The position numbers were made by a program, and so were the translations under genes. The notes beneath the pieces were generated by a model. It made no database searches and was not told the origin of the DNA. It saw nothing but the letters and a program-made list of their open reading frames with translations. From contig NZ_CBDCBD010000003.1 in the NCBI RefSeq assembly GCF_965214215.1, forward strand, positions 1,550,001-1,614,000: a stretch of 64,000 bases of DNA. The letters run 5' to 3'. The first letter of the stretch is position 1, and every line of letters starts with the position of its first letter. Positions 24,714 to 34,111 of this stretch are shown here, piece by piece. The DNA is from Poriferisodalis sp965214215 (GTDB lineage Bacteria; Actinomycetota; Acidimicrobiia; Acidimicrobiales; Poriferisodalaceae).

Positions 24714-25117
24714 TTCAGGTGAGCGCAGTGATGGTGAGCGGTACCCAGATGGTCAGCATGAATCCGGCCATGGTGACCATGAGCATCCGTGTCTGACGAG
24801 CTAGTGCCGAGTCGACGTAGCTGCGCATTCGCGCGTCCGAGGCAGCGATGTCGTCCTTGGTGGCCAGGAAGTCTGTGCCGTCGGGATAGACACACTTCAT
24901 GAGGGTGGCGGCCGGCGCTTCGCCGAGTGTGTCGATGAGTTTCTGCACCATTTCGGTCCGTTCGATCTCGTCGATTGCCATGGTGTACTGCTCCTCAGTG
25001 TAGGTACGTCCCGGGGGTCGCCTCCGACGGCCGCTAAAGGCGGCAGCGCGGTGCGACGCGGTGGCGAACGTAGGGCTGAGCGACGAGGCGACCCGAACGA
25101 ATTTCCGCGGCATCGGT
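24714..25117. repeat. Right arm of the direct duplication flanking the HNH gene
   Basis: This is the counterpart of 22325-22750. The stop-codon end (TTCAGGTGAGCGCAGTGATG) is essentially identical. The region upstream of the small gene (GGCGGCAGCGCGGTGCGACG) is conserved with scattered changes. The arm contains a slightly shorter copy of the small membrane-protein gene. Confidence 0.8.
24715..24981 (-). CDS. Small predicted membrane protein (right paralogue)
   Basis: An 88-residue paralogue of 22326-22616, starting at ATG 24981. The first 48 residues and the membrane tail are almost identical (MAIDEIERTEMVQKLIDTLG; MLMVTMAGFMLTIWVPLTI). The middle differs: the stretch after LATKDD is shorter (IAASDARMRSYVDSALARQ), an 8-residue deletion relative to the left copy. 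The frame is intact in both copies, arguing that both have been kept under selection or duplicated recently. Confidence 0.7.
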   Translation of the reverse strand: MAIDEIERTEMVQKLIDTLGEAPAATLMKCVYPDGTDFLATKDDIAASDARMRSYVDSALARQTRMLMVTMAGFMLTIWVPLTITALT

Positions 25118-25619
25118 CAGTTCGCCGACTGCGTTCGACCCGTTGCTGAATTCATTTGCACTCGCCCGTGCGCCGATGCGGAGAGGTGGGACGGTGATGC
25201 CGGGCGCGGAGCCGACGGACTACGGACGCAAGAGCTGCGGGTGATGATGCCCACCACAGCGCCGGGCGTGACATTGAGCGCTGACGTCAGCCGCCTGCTG
25301 TATGCTCGCCCCAATCTTGCCCGCCTTCCTGGACGCCTCGGCTTGACCAGGAATGGCGTGTTTCTCTTTTTCTGGTCCCAGTGCCGCTGCTGCCAAGCAC
25401 CACCGATCTCACCAATTGGCTGGTGGGAGACGTGGGTTGCAGTTCTTCTTGGGCCTTGGTCAAGCATCGAGCAAAGTCGGCCGGCGATACCCCAGCGAGA
25501 GACCTCGCGCGCCGCGAGCGCTTCGCGAAGTTGAGCCACGCACTTCGTGATGTCACACCCCCTCTGCAAGATCAGCAACGACTGATGGGCGGCCGGATGC
25601 CGCCAGAAAGGACAGGCAG
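24982..25619. other. Upstream region of the cas operon
   Basis: These 638 bases contain the promoter side of the right small gene, the end of the duplicated arm, a second copy of the REP-like repeat (25307-25358) and the presumed promoter of the cas operon. Frames on the minus strand here (around 25287-25556) show no recognised domain and run through the repeat. AAGGA at about 25608 is the ribosome binding site of csb1. Confidence 0.4.
25307..25358. repeat. REP-like hairpin repeat, copy 2
   Basis: This is the second copy of the block at 21259-21308. The shared segments are CCAATCTT, GACGCCTCGGC/GTCGCCTCGGC and GACCAGGAATGGCG. The inner CCTGG/CCAGG pairing is kept while the outer stem is degraded. 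It lies about 260 bases before the cas operon. Confidence 0.55.
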
Positions 25620-26846
25620 ATGTCTGAGTTGACCTACGAGATGCTGCGAGATGCAGTGGCGGGAGGAGCGGTCGCGCTGCGCTCGGTCATGAGCCTGCAG
25701 CCGGCCGACGGCCCGGGGGGCAAGGTCTTTCCACCGACGTATGCCGTGGCGAGCAACGCCGAGAACAAGTACGCCATCGAAGAACGCCAAGTCGGGGACC
25801 GGGTTGCCACAACGGTGCTGCTCGATTCAGTGGCATCACAAGCGAACCGGGCGGAACTGGCACTTCTGGAGGGCTGGGAAGCCGACGAACTGCGCTTTCC
25901 GGTGCCGTTCGTGGATTTCACTGTCGAGACCGATGTGAGCGACATCGGGCGTTTGACGGTGCTGGAGGCGCCTCACCGACTTGCCGATGCGATCTTTCGG
26001 GACAGCTTGCTCGGCGGCACGCTGTTTCGCTTGTCTGACATCGGCCGTGAGATTACCGATGCGCAACCGCGCAATGCGACAGCGATGTTCAAGTACGCCC
26101 CGACGGCTTTGCTGTTCGGGCAATGGGATTCGACAGGGCCGAAGGGCGGTCTTGGTGCGAAGTTCCAGAGGGCCTTCGTTTCTGAGGTGGTGGGACTGGA
26201 CGCGCGGGTCGGATCGAAGGTCGGTAGCCGCATCGACCCCCTGCAGATCGAACGCGGCGCAGCCGTTGTGTACGAGCACGCGGACCCTGAGCAGCGTTGG
26301 ACGCTGCACAAGGACGATGCGGCCGTTGAGAAGGGCAAGCCGAAGACGGTGGGTTCCGACGGCCGACCGGCTGAGATCAACCACGGCAACATCGCCCCGT
26401 CGATTGACGCGCTCGCCGGGGGGGTAACGATCTCATCAGCCCGCCAGACAACGCTGATCTCGTTGGCCGCTCTGCGACGGCTCAAGTTTGCCAATGCGTC
26501 GAGGGAAGCCTCGGTCGCGGCGCGGACTGCTGTCGCCGCGCTGGGCGTCGCTGCGATCGCCTACGCCTATGAGTTGGATTTCGACTTGCGTTCGCGTTGC
26601 TTGCTCGTGCCCGAGCATGCGCCGTCGCTCGAGCTTGTCCATCGTGACGGATCCGATCCCGAGGCCATAAGCATCGAGCGTGAGTCCAGCGCTGCCCTCC
26701 TGAGAGAAGCAGTCGATGCGGCAGAAACGGCAGGGATCGGTTGGGTGACTGACGAGATCAGGCTGGTGCCAGCGCCCAAGCTGGTTGAGTTGCTTCGCCG
26801 CAGCCGGGAGTTGTCCGCACGCGAGGGAGTAGCGGAGGATTCGTGA
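25620..26846 (+). CDS. csb1: Type I-G (I-U) CRISPR protein Csb1 / Cas7
   Basis: A 408-residue Cas7-type RAMP protein, the GSU0053/Csb1 family that forms the crRNA-binding backbone of the type I-G effector. ATG 25620 has AAGGA upstream. Diagnostic stretches are DSVASQANRAEL (residues 69-80) and, at residues ~166-188, FGQWDSTGPKGGLGAKFQR. These are hallmark Csb1 motifs. It is the first gene of the operon. Its stop overlaps the start of csb2 by 4 bases (GTGA), implying translational coupling. Length and composition are normal for the family. Confidence 0.95.
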   Translation: MSELTYEMLRDAVAGGAVALRSVMSLQPADGPGGKVFPPTYAVASNAENKYAIEERQVGDRVATTVLLDSVASQANRAELALLEGWEADELRFPVPFVDFTVETDVSDIGRLTVLEAPHRLADAIFRDSLLGGTLFRLSDIGREITDAQPRNATAMFKYAPTALLFGQWDSTGPKGGLGAKFQRAFVSEVVGLDARVGSKVGSRIDPLQIERGAAVVYEHADPEQRWTLHKDDAAVEKGKPKTVGSDGRPAEINHGNIAPSIDALAGGVTISSARQTTLISLAALRRLKFANASREASVAARTAVAALGVAAIAYAYELDFDLRSRCLLVPEHAPSLELVHRDGSDPEAISIERESSAALLREAVDAAETAGIGWVTDEIRLVPAPKLVELLRRSRELSAREGVAEDS

Positions 26847-28534
26847 TCTCCATCGAGGTGACGCTGCTGACCGGTCGATATGTCGCCACTGCCCATCACG
26901 ACCGGGGCGAGCACGAATGGCCCCCGCACCCAGCCCGATTGTTCTCGGCGCTCGTCGCAACTTGGGCCGATGCCGATGTCCCGGACCCGGCTGAGCGCGA
27001 CGCGCTGGAGTGGCTTGAATCCTGCAAGGCCCCTGCAATTGCGGCCTCGCTCCCCGACGACGTCGCAATTCGACGCCCCGTGAGTCACTTCGTGCCCGTC
27101 AACGATGCTTCGGTCATTGCGGGTGCGCAGTATCGGCGACGAGCTGATCGGCTGGAGGGCCTGCTCGACGAGCACGACACCGAACTCGAAGCTTCACACG
27201 GAGAGTTGACGCGCAAGGTCGAGCGAGTGCGTGACCGGATCGACAAGGAACGAGATGTGACATCGCTCGTCGAGTCAGCAGGAAGGACGAACCCGAAGGA
27301 CGCGGACGCCCTCCTTCCGGATGGTCGCGGCAAGCAAGAGCGCCAGTTTCCGTCGGTGACCCCTGCGTGCCCTCAAGTCTGCTTCAGCTGGGCTGAGACG
27401 CCGGTACCCGATCTAGCGAGCGCTCTTGATGGGTTGCTGTCGAGAGTGACTCGGCTCGGGCACTCGTCCTCGCTCGTGTCGTGTCGTCTGGTTGAGACGA
27501 CCGCGGTGCCGACGATGCAACCCGGCAGCGGGTCGATCGTGCTCCGTTGCCCGCAGCGCGGTCAGCTAATGGCCCTCGAACAGGAACATCGACGCCACGA
27601 GGGCATACGACCTCGGTCCCTGCCTTTCGTCGGGGTCCGGTATTCCACGGTGGCCGCAGACAACGGTTCGTCGACGGCACTGCGGGCAGACACCGCCGGT
27701 GACTTCCTCGTCTTCGAGTTGCCAGACGACAAGCGGCGGTTCCCGACGACGCGCACGATCGAACTGACCGAAGCACTGCGAGGCGCGATCTTTCGTCATG
27801 CCGATGATCCGTTGCCGGAGGGATTGAGTGGGCATTTGCCCGACGGCCAGCCGAGCCTTGACCCGCACGCTGCATTCCTTGCGCTGCCGAACGTGGGCCA
27901 CGCACACGCAGACGGCCGCATTATGGGACTCGCGGTGATGCTGCCAGAGGCCTTGGGGGACGAAGCTGCTCGCGCAGCTTTTCGCGCCATCGGCAAGTGG
28001 GAACAAGCCGGATCCCGTCGACGCTGTCGGCTCACATTGACCGGTGGCATCACGATCGAGCTCCTGCGCAAGCAGCCGCCATTCGAACTCCGCACCCTCC
28101 GATCGCATACCTGGGAGCGGCCGTCGTCTGAATGGGTCAGCGTGACGCCCATTGCACTTCCGAAGAATCCTGGCCGTCTGGCGAGCGGGTCACCGGCCTC
28201 GCGTTCAAGGGCTTGGGCTGCCGCCGAAGAACAGGTTCGTCAATCGTGCTTGCATGTCGGTCTTCCTCAACCGGCAGCCGTCGCAGTGTCATTGGATCCT
28301 CTGACCACTGGAGCGCATCCAGCGGCTCGCTTTCCCGCGTTCGTGCAGGGAACCCGCCGGGCCTCTGGTGTGCGTCGGCGCCTTGTGCATGCTGCGGTGA
28401 GATTTGAAGAGAGCGTCACCGGCCCCGTCGTGTTGGGTTCGGGTCGATTCATGGGACTGGGTCTGATGCGACCACTCCCTCGCCGCGCAGCAGATGTATC
28501 TGAATCGGAATCCGGGGTCGAAGATGAGCGTTGA
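26843..28534 (+). CDS. csb2: Type I-G (I-U) CRISPR protein Csb2 (Cas5-Cas6 fusion)
   Basis: A 563-residue GSU0054/Csb2 protein. GTG 26843 follows GGAGG and overlaps the csb1 stop. The N-terminal half (ISIEVTLLTGRYVATAHHDR; EWPPHPARLFSALVATW) is the Cas5-like RAMP part, which caps the 5' handle. The C-terminal half is Cas6-like, ending in a Gly-rich loop (VVLGSGRFMGLGLMRPL) typical of crRNA-processing RAMPs. It should cut the array transcript at the repeat hairpin (GGCCGATC/GGTCGGCC), leaving an ATTGAAGC tag. Its 3' end overlaps cas3 by 11 bases. The function follows from the family and was not tested. Confidence 0.93.
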   Translation: MISIEVTLLTGRYVATAHHDRGEHEWPPHPARLFSALVATWADADVPDPAERDALEWLESCKAPAIAASLPDDVAIRRPVSHFVPVNDASVIAGAQYRRRADRLEGLLDEHDTELEASHGELTRKVERVRDRIDKERDVTSLVESAGRTNPKDADALLPDGRGKQERQFPSVTPACPQVCFSWAETPVPDLASALDGLLSRVTRLGHSSSLVSCRLVETTAVPTMQPGSGSIVLRCPQRGQLMALEQEHRRHEGIRPRSLPFVGVRYSTVAADNGSSTALRADTAGDFLVFELPDDKRRFPTTRTIELTEALRGAIFRHADDPLPEGLSGHLPDGQPSLDPHAAFLALPNVGHAHADGRIMGLAVMLPEALGDEAARAAFRAIGKWEQAGSRRRCRLTLTGGITIELLRKQPPFELRTLRSHTWERPSSEWVSVTPIALPKNPGRLASGSPASRSRAWAAAEEQVRQSCLHVGLPQPAAVAVSLDPLTTGAHPAARFPAFVQGTRRASGVRRRLVHAAVRFEESVTGPVVLGSGRFMGLGLMRPLPRRAADVSESESGVEDER

Positions 28535-31500
28535 CACGCTGTCCGCCGCTGAGTTCGCGGAGTTTTTCCATGTTGTGCATGGCCACGAGCCCTACCCGTG
28601 GCAGGTGCGCTTGACCGAGCAGGTGCTCAGCGAGGGAAAGTGGCCCGAAGTCATCGATTTGCCGACGGGTACTGGCAAGACCGCAGTGCTGGACGCAGCG
28701 GTGTTCGCGCTAGCGGCCCGCCCGACCGTCTTTCCGCGACGTGTCGTGTTCGTCGTCGATCGCCGCATCGTGGTCGACCAAGTCTTCGAACGGGCACGAC
28801 GAATCAGCAACGCCATTCGAGAGGCGACGAATTCTGATGGCCATGGGCTCCTTGCCAAGATCGGCGGTGCACTCTCCCGTGTTGCCGCCGACGCGGACGA
28901 TCCAATCGGCGTTTCCGCTCTGCGCGGCGGCATTCCGCATGACCGGGACTGGGCCACACGTCCTGACCAACCTTGGGTGATGGTGTCCACTATTGACCAA
29001 TTCGGCTCGAAGCTGTTGTTTCGCGGCTACGGGGCAAGCGCTGGCATGCGGCCGATCCATGCGGGACTCGCGGGAAACGACTGCCTCGTTGTTCTCGATG
29101 AGGTGCATCTGAGCAGAGCGTTCGTCGCCACCCTTCGGGATCTCGATGACCAAGCATCAATCAACTCGTTCAGAGCCGACGTGCTGCCACGGCGGCGTTT
29201 TGTCGTCGAGATGTCGGCGACACCGGATGACGACACTCGGCGTCGTTTTGCCCTTGACCCGACAGCGGACCTCGAAGGCACCGGCGAAGCCCAACAGCGG
29301 CTTCGAAAGATTGTCCGGGCTGCGAAGCAGGCACGAATGGTCGGGCTTTCTGGCCGGGTGCCACACGTCTCACTGCCGAAGGAAGTTTCGCGCATCATCA
29401 AGGGCGAGTTGCTCGATCACGAGCGCAGTGTCGGCATTGTGGTCAACCGGGTTCGCACTGCACGCGAGGTGCACCGGGCATTGGCCGAGGCGGGATACGT
29501 GACGCATCTCATCACGGGACGTATGCGCCCGCTGGATCGGGAACGACGACTGCGCGAGATCGCTGCACTGGTGGATCCGGACCGGCGCGACCCCAAACGA
29601 GAGCGAGCGATGGTCGTGGCGACGCAATCGATCGAGGTCGGTGCCGACTTCAGCTTCGATGTGCTTATCACCGAGGCTTGTCCGCTCGACAGTCTCCGCC
29701 AGCGACTGGGACGTCTCGACAGGCGCGGAACGCTCGCACACGAGATTGGCCAACCTGCCAGGTGTTGGATCCTTGGGTTGAAGGCTGACGTCGAAAGCAA
29801 GAAACCCGACCCGATCTATGGCAATGCAGTACAGGCGACATGGCGCGAGTTATGTGCGCGGGCGCAAGACGACACCATCGATGTCGGACTCGCCAGCTCT
29901 CAGCTCGATGACATGCTGCGCGAAGATACGGCTGCCCCCTGGCAGCCGGCGCCGTTGCTGCTACCGACGCACATGGAGGCGTGGGCGCAGACCAGCCCTC
30001 AACCACTGGTGCAACCCGACATAGGCGACTTTCTGCACGGCTTTGACGACAACCCGCCGGAGCCCGATGTCGCGATTGTTTGGCGGCGAGACCGCAGCAG
30101 TGAGGCGCTTCGCCTCGTCCCGCCCCGACCCGCCGAGCACCTAGCGGTGCCGATCTCGGCAGCGCGAGCGTGGCTGCGAGGCAGCGACGAGACACCTGTC
30201 GCCGATGTTGCAGTCCGGGCGGAAGCACAGGCTGCGCGCCCGAGACGAGACGAGCCCTTGGCCACCTCAGTGCTGCGCTACGTCGCCGGGGATGCCGTTG
30301 TGGAACCCGCGACCGTTGATGGAATCAGGCCAGGGGACATCCTGCTGGTTGACACCAGCGTCGGCGGGCTCGCCGGAGGCACATGGGATCCGGGGCAACC
30401 TGTGTCAAGCCCCGATGCGAGCGTGTCTACTGAGTCGCCACAGAGTTCCCAAACCATCGCGGACCTTGGCGATGAGGCCCAGTGGGCGTACGGCAGGCGA
30501 TGCACCATCCGCTTGGACGATCAGCTCGATGAATGGCTTCGATCATGGCTCGGCAACGGCGCCCCGGCGATGCCTCGACCCATCCGTGAGGGCTCCGGAA
30601 ACGACGTCTCGGCCGGAGAAGAACAGACGCCGCGCGAGCGAATCCGGGCATGGGTCGAAGGACTTCTTGGCCACGATGCAGCCACGGCCCCGCAGCACCT
30701 GCGATGGCTGGTCGGCGATCCAACCTCGCCCAGTGACGATGAGCGCGGTGCCCTACGGCACTTCGTCAATCCTCGTGACAGCGAGATCGAACTCATCACT
30801 GCGGAGCGCGACGACATTGCCACGGATCTCGACTTGCCTTGGATGAGCGACTACTACATGCTGGTTCAGCTCAGCGTCGATGTGCTGACGTTTGTCGGCG
30901 GCGACGATGCCTCGCTGACGGGGAGCGGTGTTCTGTTGAGCGACCATCTGTCGGGTGTCGGACAGCGAGCCAAGGAATTCGCGCAGCGTCTCTGGTTGGG
31001 GCCCGAGTTGTGTGCCGATCTGTGCCTTGCGGGTGAGTTACATGATCTCGGCAAGGTGGATCAGCGGTTTCAGTCGCAGCTCGTCGGCAACGACCCGGTT
31101 CGCTTGGCGATGCTGGACGAGCCGCTGGCGAAGTCGTGCCCGGGTATTCGCCGCTCGCTGGGAGGAGGTCCGCCGGTGCGCCACGAAGTGGCCAGCGTGG
31201 CGCTCGCGCAATCCAACGACGATCTCATGAGACGGGCCCACGACCCCGATCTCGTACTTCATCTCGTGGCAACTCATCACGGAAGGGGCCGTCCGCTTCC
31301 GATGATCATTGCCGATCCTTGCCCCAGGGAACTGTCCTACGAGCTCGGCGACATGTTGCTGACCGCACATTCCGAATTCAGCGAGACGAACCTTGCGCTG
31401 GAAATGGCGGACCGGTTCTGGCGACTGAGCGCGAAGTACGGGCACCACGGCCTCGCGTGGCTCGAGGCAATCCTTCGGCTGGCCGACCACCGTTGCAGTG

Positions 31501-31547
31501 CAGAGGAAGCCGGAGCCCACGCCGCCTCCCACGGAGCAGCGAGCTGA
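28524..31547 (+). CDS. cas3: Cas3 helicase-nuclease with C-terminal HD domain (type I-G)
   Basis: A 1007-residue Cas3. I chose ATG 28524, which overlaps csb2; ATG 28494 is also in frame. The helicase comes first: Walker A DLPTGTGKT (residues ~45-53), VFVVDRRIVVDQV, the DEVH box at residues 192-195, motif III EMSATPDDD, GIVVNRVRTAREVHRAL and VATQSIEVGADFSFDVLI. The HD nuclease is at the C-terminus, with LAGELHDLGKVDQRFQ (His840-Asp841) and ATHHGRGRPLP (His918). That is the reverse of the usual HD-helicase order and matches I-G systems. It would unwind and degrade DNA marked by the Csb1/Csb2/Csb3 complex. Confidence 0.95.
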   Translation: MSVDTLSAAEFAEFFHVVHGHEPYPWQVRLTEQVLSEGKWPEVIDLPTGTGKTAVLDAAVFALAARPTVFPRRVVFVVDRRIVVDQVFERARRISNAIREATNSDGHGLLAKIGGALSRVAADADDPIGVSALRGGIPHDRDWATRPDQPWVMVSTIDQFGSKLLFRGYGASAGMRPIHAGLAGNDCLVVLDEVHLSRAFVATLRDLDDQASINSFRADVLPRRRFVVEMSATPDDDTRRRFALDPTADLEGTGEAQQRLRKIVRAAKQARMVGLSGRVPHVSLPKEVSRIIKGELLDHERSVGIVVNRVRTAREVHRALAEAGYVTHLITGRMRPLDRERRLREIAALVDPDRRDPKRERAMVVATQSIEVGADFSFDVLITEACPLDSLRQRLGRLDRRGTLAHEIGQPARCWILGLKADVESKKPDPIYGNAVQATWRELCARAQDDTIDVGLASSQLDDMLREDTAAPWQPAPLLLPTHMEAWAQTSPQPLVQPDIGDFLHGFDDNPPEPDVAIVWRRDRSSEALRLVPPRPAEHLAVPISAARAWLRGSDETPVADVAVRAEAQAARPRRDEPLATSVLRYVAGDAVVEPATVDGIRPGDILLVDTSVGGLAGGTWDPGQPVSSPDASVSTESPQSSQTIADLGDEAQWAYGRRCTIRLDDQLDEWLRSWLGNGAPAMPRPIREGSGNDVSAGEEQTPRERIRAWVEGLLGHDAATAPQHLRWLVGDPTSPSDDERGALRHFVNPRDSEIELITAERDDIATDLDLPWMSDYYMLVQLSVDVLTFVGGDDASLTGSGVLLSDHLSGVGQRAKEFAQRLWLGPELCADLCLAGELHDLGKVDQRFQSQLVGNDPVRLAMLDEPLAKSCPGIRRSLGGGPPVRHEVASVALAQSNDDLMRRAHDPDLVLHLVATHHGRGRPLPMIIADPCPRELSYELGDMLLTAHSEFSETNLALEMADRFWRLSAKYGHHGLAWLEAILRLADHRCSAEEAGAHAASHGAAS

Positions 31548-32470
31548 TGGCAGAGATCGAGTTGCGAGGCTTGTCCGGCACCAACCCGCTCGGATTCATG
31601 GCGGCACTCGGCTCGCATCTGGCAGTCGAGCGCGACAGTCCGGCTGGCACGCTGCGGTGGACTGAAGGAGTCGTTTCTTACCCAGTTCTCGACTCGGTGG
31701 ACAGCGTTGACGAAGTAGCACACTCGGCGCTGAAGCTCATCCAGGAGTGGCTTGTCGGTCCTGCATTCGGTTCAGGTGTCGAGCCGAAGCTCAAGTTGGA
31801 CCCGGACGAGATAACTCACTATCTGTCCCGATCCCGCAGCGCCGGAGATGCTGGGAGGATCGCGATGTGTCTCGTTGCGGAGAACAGCCTTGACAATGGC
31901 GGTAGAGCCAAGCCCACCGACTTCTACTTCACGGCGGGGCAGATGAAGTTCGTTGTGATGGCGCGCGAGATTCTCGGAGCGGTCACCCTCGAAGAACTCG
32001 TGGCAGATCTGTCGGAGCCTTGGAAGTACCGCAGCGAGGGTCCCTCGCTGATGTGGGATGTCGTGGATGATCGCTTGTACGCACTGAGTTCTACAAATCC
32101 GTCTTCGGTCAAGAAGAGCACCAATCCCGGAGCGGAGGCGCTGGCCATTCTTGGATTGAGCCGCTTCCCCTGCTTTCGGTCGACGAATGGGACTGCGACT
32201 CAGGGATGCTCGGGCGGCTGGAAACGCGGACACTTCACATGGCCCCTGTGGAATCGACCAGCGCGATCAGCGGCGGTTGCATCGCTGCTTGCTCACGCCT
32301 CGAATCCAGCGCCTACTGAACCTTGGATGGAGAACCAGTTCTTGGAGCGGTGCCGCCAGTATTCGGGCTGGGGCGTCGTCCGGGTGATCCAGTCGCAGAT
32401 CCGCCGGAGCGATCAGGGCGGCTACGGCACATTCGGCCCGCCGAGAGTGATCTGGCGGCGCGACGAGTGA
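31547..32470 (+). CDS. csb3: Type I-G (I-U) CRISPR protein Csb3 (Cas8-like)
   Basis: A 307-residue protein. ATG 31547 shares one base with the cas3 stop (TGATG). The N-terminus IELRGLSGTNPLGFMAALGS, the middle (AENSLDNGGRAKPTDFYFTA; GAVTLEELVADLSEPW) and the end (GWGVVRVIQSQIRRSDQGGY) fit Csb3. Csb3 replaces the larger Csx17 in some I-U/I-G loci and is thought to be the large-subunit equivalent that recognises the PAM. Homology is assigned by position and general pattern and is less certain than for its neighbours. Its stop overlaps cas4-cas1 by 4 bases (GTGA). Confidence 0.85.
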   Translation: MAEIELRGLSGTNPLGFMAALGSHLAVERDSPAGTLRWTEGVVSYPVLDSVDSVDEVAHSALKLIQEWLVGPAFGSGVEPKLKLDPDEITHYLSRSRSAGDAGRIAMCLVAENSLDNGGRAKPTDFYFTAGQMKFVVMAREILGAVTLEELVADLSEPWKYRSEGPSLMWDVVDDRLYALSSTNPSSVKKSTNPGAEALAILGLSRFPCFRSTNGTATQGCSGGWKRGHFTWPLWNRPARSAAVASLLAHASNPAPTEPWMENQFLERCRQYSGWGVVRVIQSQIRRSDQGGYGTFGPPRVIWRRDE

Positions 32471-34107
32471 CTGAGGTACCCGATCTCGTTCCGGCCCGCA
32501 TGGTCAACGAGTTCGTGTATTGCCCGCGGCTGTTCTACCTGGAGTGGGTCCAGAGCCGTTTCGAGGACAACGCAGACACGGTGCATGGTCGTTACGTGCA
32601 TCGTCGCGTGGACGAAGGAGGAGGGCGCATGGGCGATTCATCGGAGGACGAGCCCGTGAGCAACGCGCGCTCAGTGCTCGTCAGTTCGGAGCGGCTGGGG
32701 CTGATCGCCAAGACCGACATCGTCGAGGGCTTCGACGGCAAGGTCGTGCCAGTCGAGGTCAAGCGCGGCCGCCCGCCCCAGCATGGCCCCGCGTGGGAGC
32801 CGGAGCTGCAGCAGTTAGCTGCGATCGGGCTGATTCTGCGCGACAGCGGCTACGCGTGTGATGAGGGCCAGTTCTATTTCGCAGCGTCGCGCGAACGCAC
32901 GACCGTGGACTTCGACGACCGGCTCTTGGACAAGACGCTCGACACCGTCGAGCGGCTGCGCCGTGTCGCAGCCGCCGACGATGCGCCGGTGCCGCTGGTG
33001 GACAGCCCCAAGTGTCCGCGCTGCTCGCTGGTGGGCATCTGCCTGCCTGATGAGACCAATTTCCATTCCGGTCATGTAGAGAAGACGCCGAGGCGTCTGA
33101 CCCCTCGCGATTCGGAGGCACGACCGCTGTACGTGACCGAGCAAGGTGCCCGCCTCGGCATCAGCCAGCGCCGGGTAGAGGTCAAAGTCAATCGCGAGGT
33201 GGTCCGCAGCGTCCGCCTGATCGACATCTCGCAGATCAACCTCAGCGGCAATGTTCAGGTGTCGACCCAGTTGCTGCACGCAGCGTTCCGGGAGGACATC
33301 CCGGTGTGCTGGTTCAGCTACGGAGGCTGGTTCCAGGGGATCGCTCACGGCTTGCCTTCCAAGCATGTGGAGTTGCGTCGGCGCCAGGTCGCGGTGGCCG
33401 CTCAAGCGGGCTTGCCGCTGGCTCGCCAGATGGTCGTCGGCAAGATCCGCAACTCCCGCACGCTGCTGATGCGTAACTCTCGGAAACCGGTGGAAGCGGC
33501 CGTCGGACAGCTGAAGGATCTCGCCGTGAAGGCGGCGGACGTCGATTCGATCGAGTCGCTGCTGGGCACCGAGGGGGCGGCGGCTCGCTCCTACTTCGGC
33601 AGCTTCGCGTCGATGTTGAGGGACGACCGCCTGGGCACGTTCGACTTCGCAGGCCGCAACCGCCGGCCTCCACGCGACCCGCTGAACTGCTTGCTGTCAT
33701 TCCTATATGCCTTGCTTGTCAAGGACCTCACGGCCGTCGTGTACTCCATCGGCTTCGATCCGTACTTAGGCGTCTATCACCGACCCAGGTTCGGACGGCC
33801 CGCCTTGGCCCTTGATCTGGCGGAGGAGTTCCGGCCCATCATCGCCGAGTCGGTGGTGATCAATGCAGTGAACAACGGCGAGGTGGCCGAGAACGGCTTC
33901 ATTGTTCGGGCCGGGGGAGTGGCACTCGAGCAAGCAGCGCGTCGAGCTGTGATCGCGTCCTACGAACGGCGTCTCGACCACGAGATCACGCACCCCACCT
34001 ATGGCTACAAGATCACCTACCGGCGTGTACTCGAAGTTCAGGCCCGCATGCTCGCAGCCGCCATGCTCGGCGAGATTCCGAACTACGTACCGTTCACCAC
34101 GAGGTAA
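32467..34107 (+). CDS. cas4-cas1: Cas4-Cas1 fusion (adaptation nuclease-integrase)
   Basis: A 546-residue fusion starting at GTG 32467. The Cas4 domain (residues ~1-200) has Cys19 in FVYCPRLFYLEW, catalytic residues in IAKTDIVEGF and VPVEVKRGRP, and the Fe-S cysteines Cys183, Cys186 and Cys192 (CPRCSLVGIC). Cas1 begins near residue 219 (RPLYVTEQGARLGISQRRVE). Its active-site Glu lies in GTEGAAARSYFGSF, and the His and acidic residues in YLGVYHRPRFGRPALALDLA. Cas4 trims prespacers and helps define the PAM; Cas1 integrates them with Cas2. Fused Cas4-Cas1 is characteristic of this subtype. No frameshift or missing residue was seen. Confidence 0.95.
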   Translation: MTEVPDLVPARMVNEFVYCPRLFYLEWVQSRFEDNADTVHGRYVHRRVDEGGGRMGDSSEDEPVSNARSVLVSSERLGLIAKTDIVEGFDGKVVPVEVKRGRPPQHGPAWEPELQQLAAIGLILRDSGYACDEGQFYFAASRERTTVDFDDRLLDKTLDTVERLRRVAAADDAPVPLVDSPKCPRCSLVGICLPDETNFHSGHVEKTPRRLTPRDSEARPLYVTEQGARLGISQRRVEVKVNREVVRSVRLIDISQINLSGNVQVSTQLLHAAFREDIPVCWFSYGGWFQGIAHGLPSKHVELRRRQVAVAAQAGLPLARQMVVGKIRNSRTLLMRNSRKPVEAAVGQLKDLAVKAADVDSIESLLGTEGAAARSYFGSFASMLRDDRLGTFDFAGRNRRPPRDPLNCLLSFLYALLVKDLTAVVYSIGFDPYLGVYHRPRFGRPALALDLAEEFRPIIAESVVINAVNNGEVAENGFIVRAGGVALEQAARRAVIASYERRLDHEITHPTYGYKITYRRVLEVQARMLAAAMLGEIPNYVPFTTR

Positions 34108-34111
34108 GTTT

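Noticed and set aside
25117..25578. Minus-strand frames upstream of the cas operon
   Set aside because: No domain, no ribosome binding site, and they cross the repeat shared with 21259.
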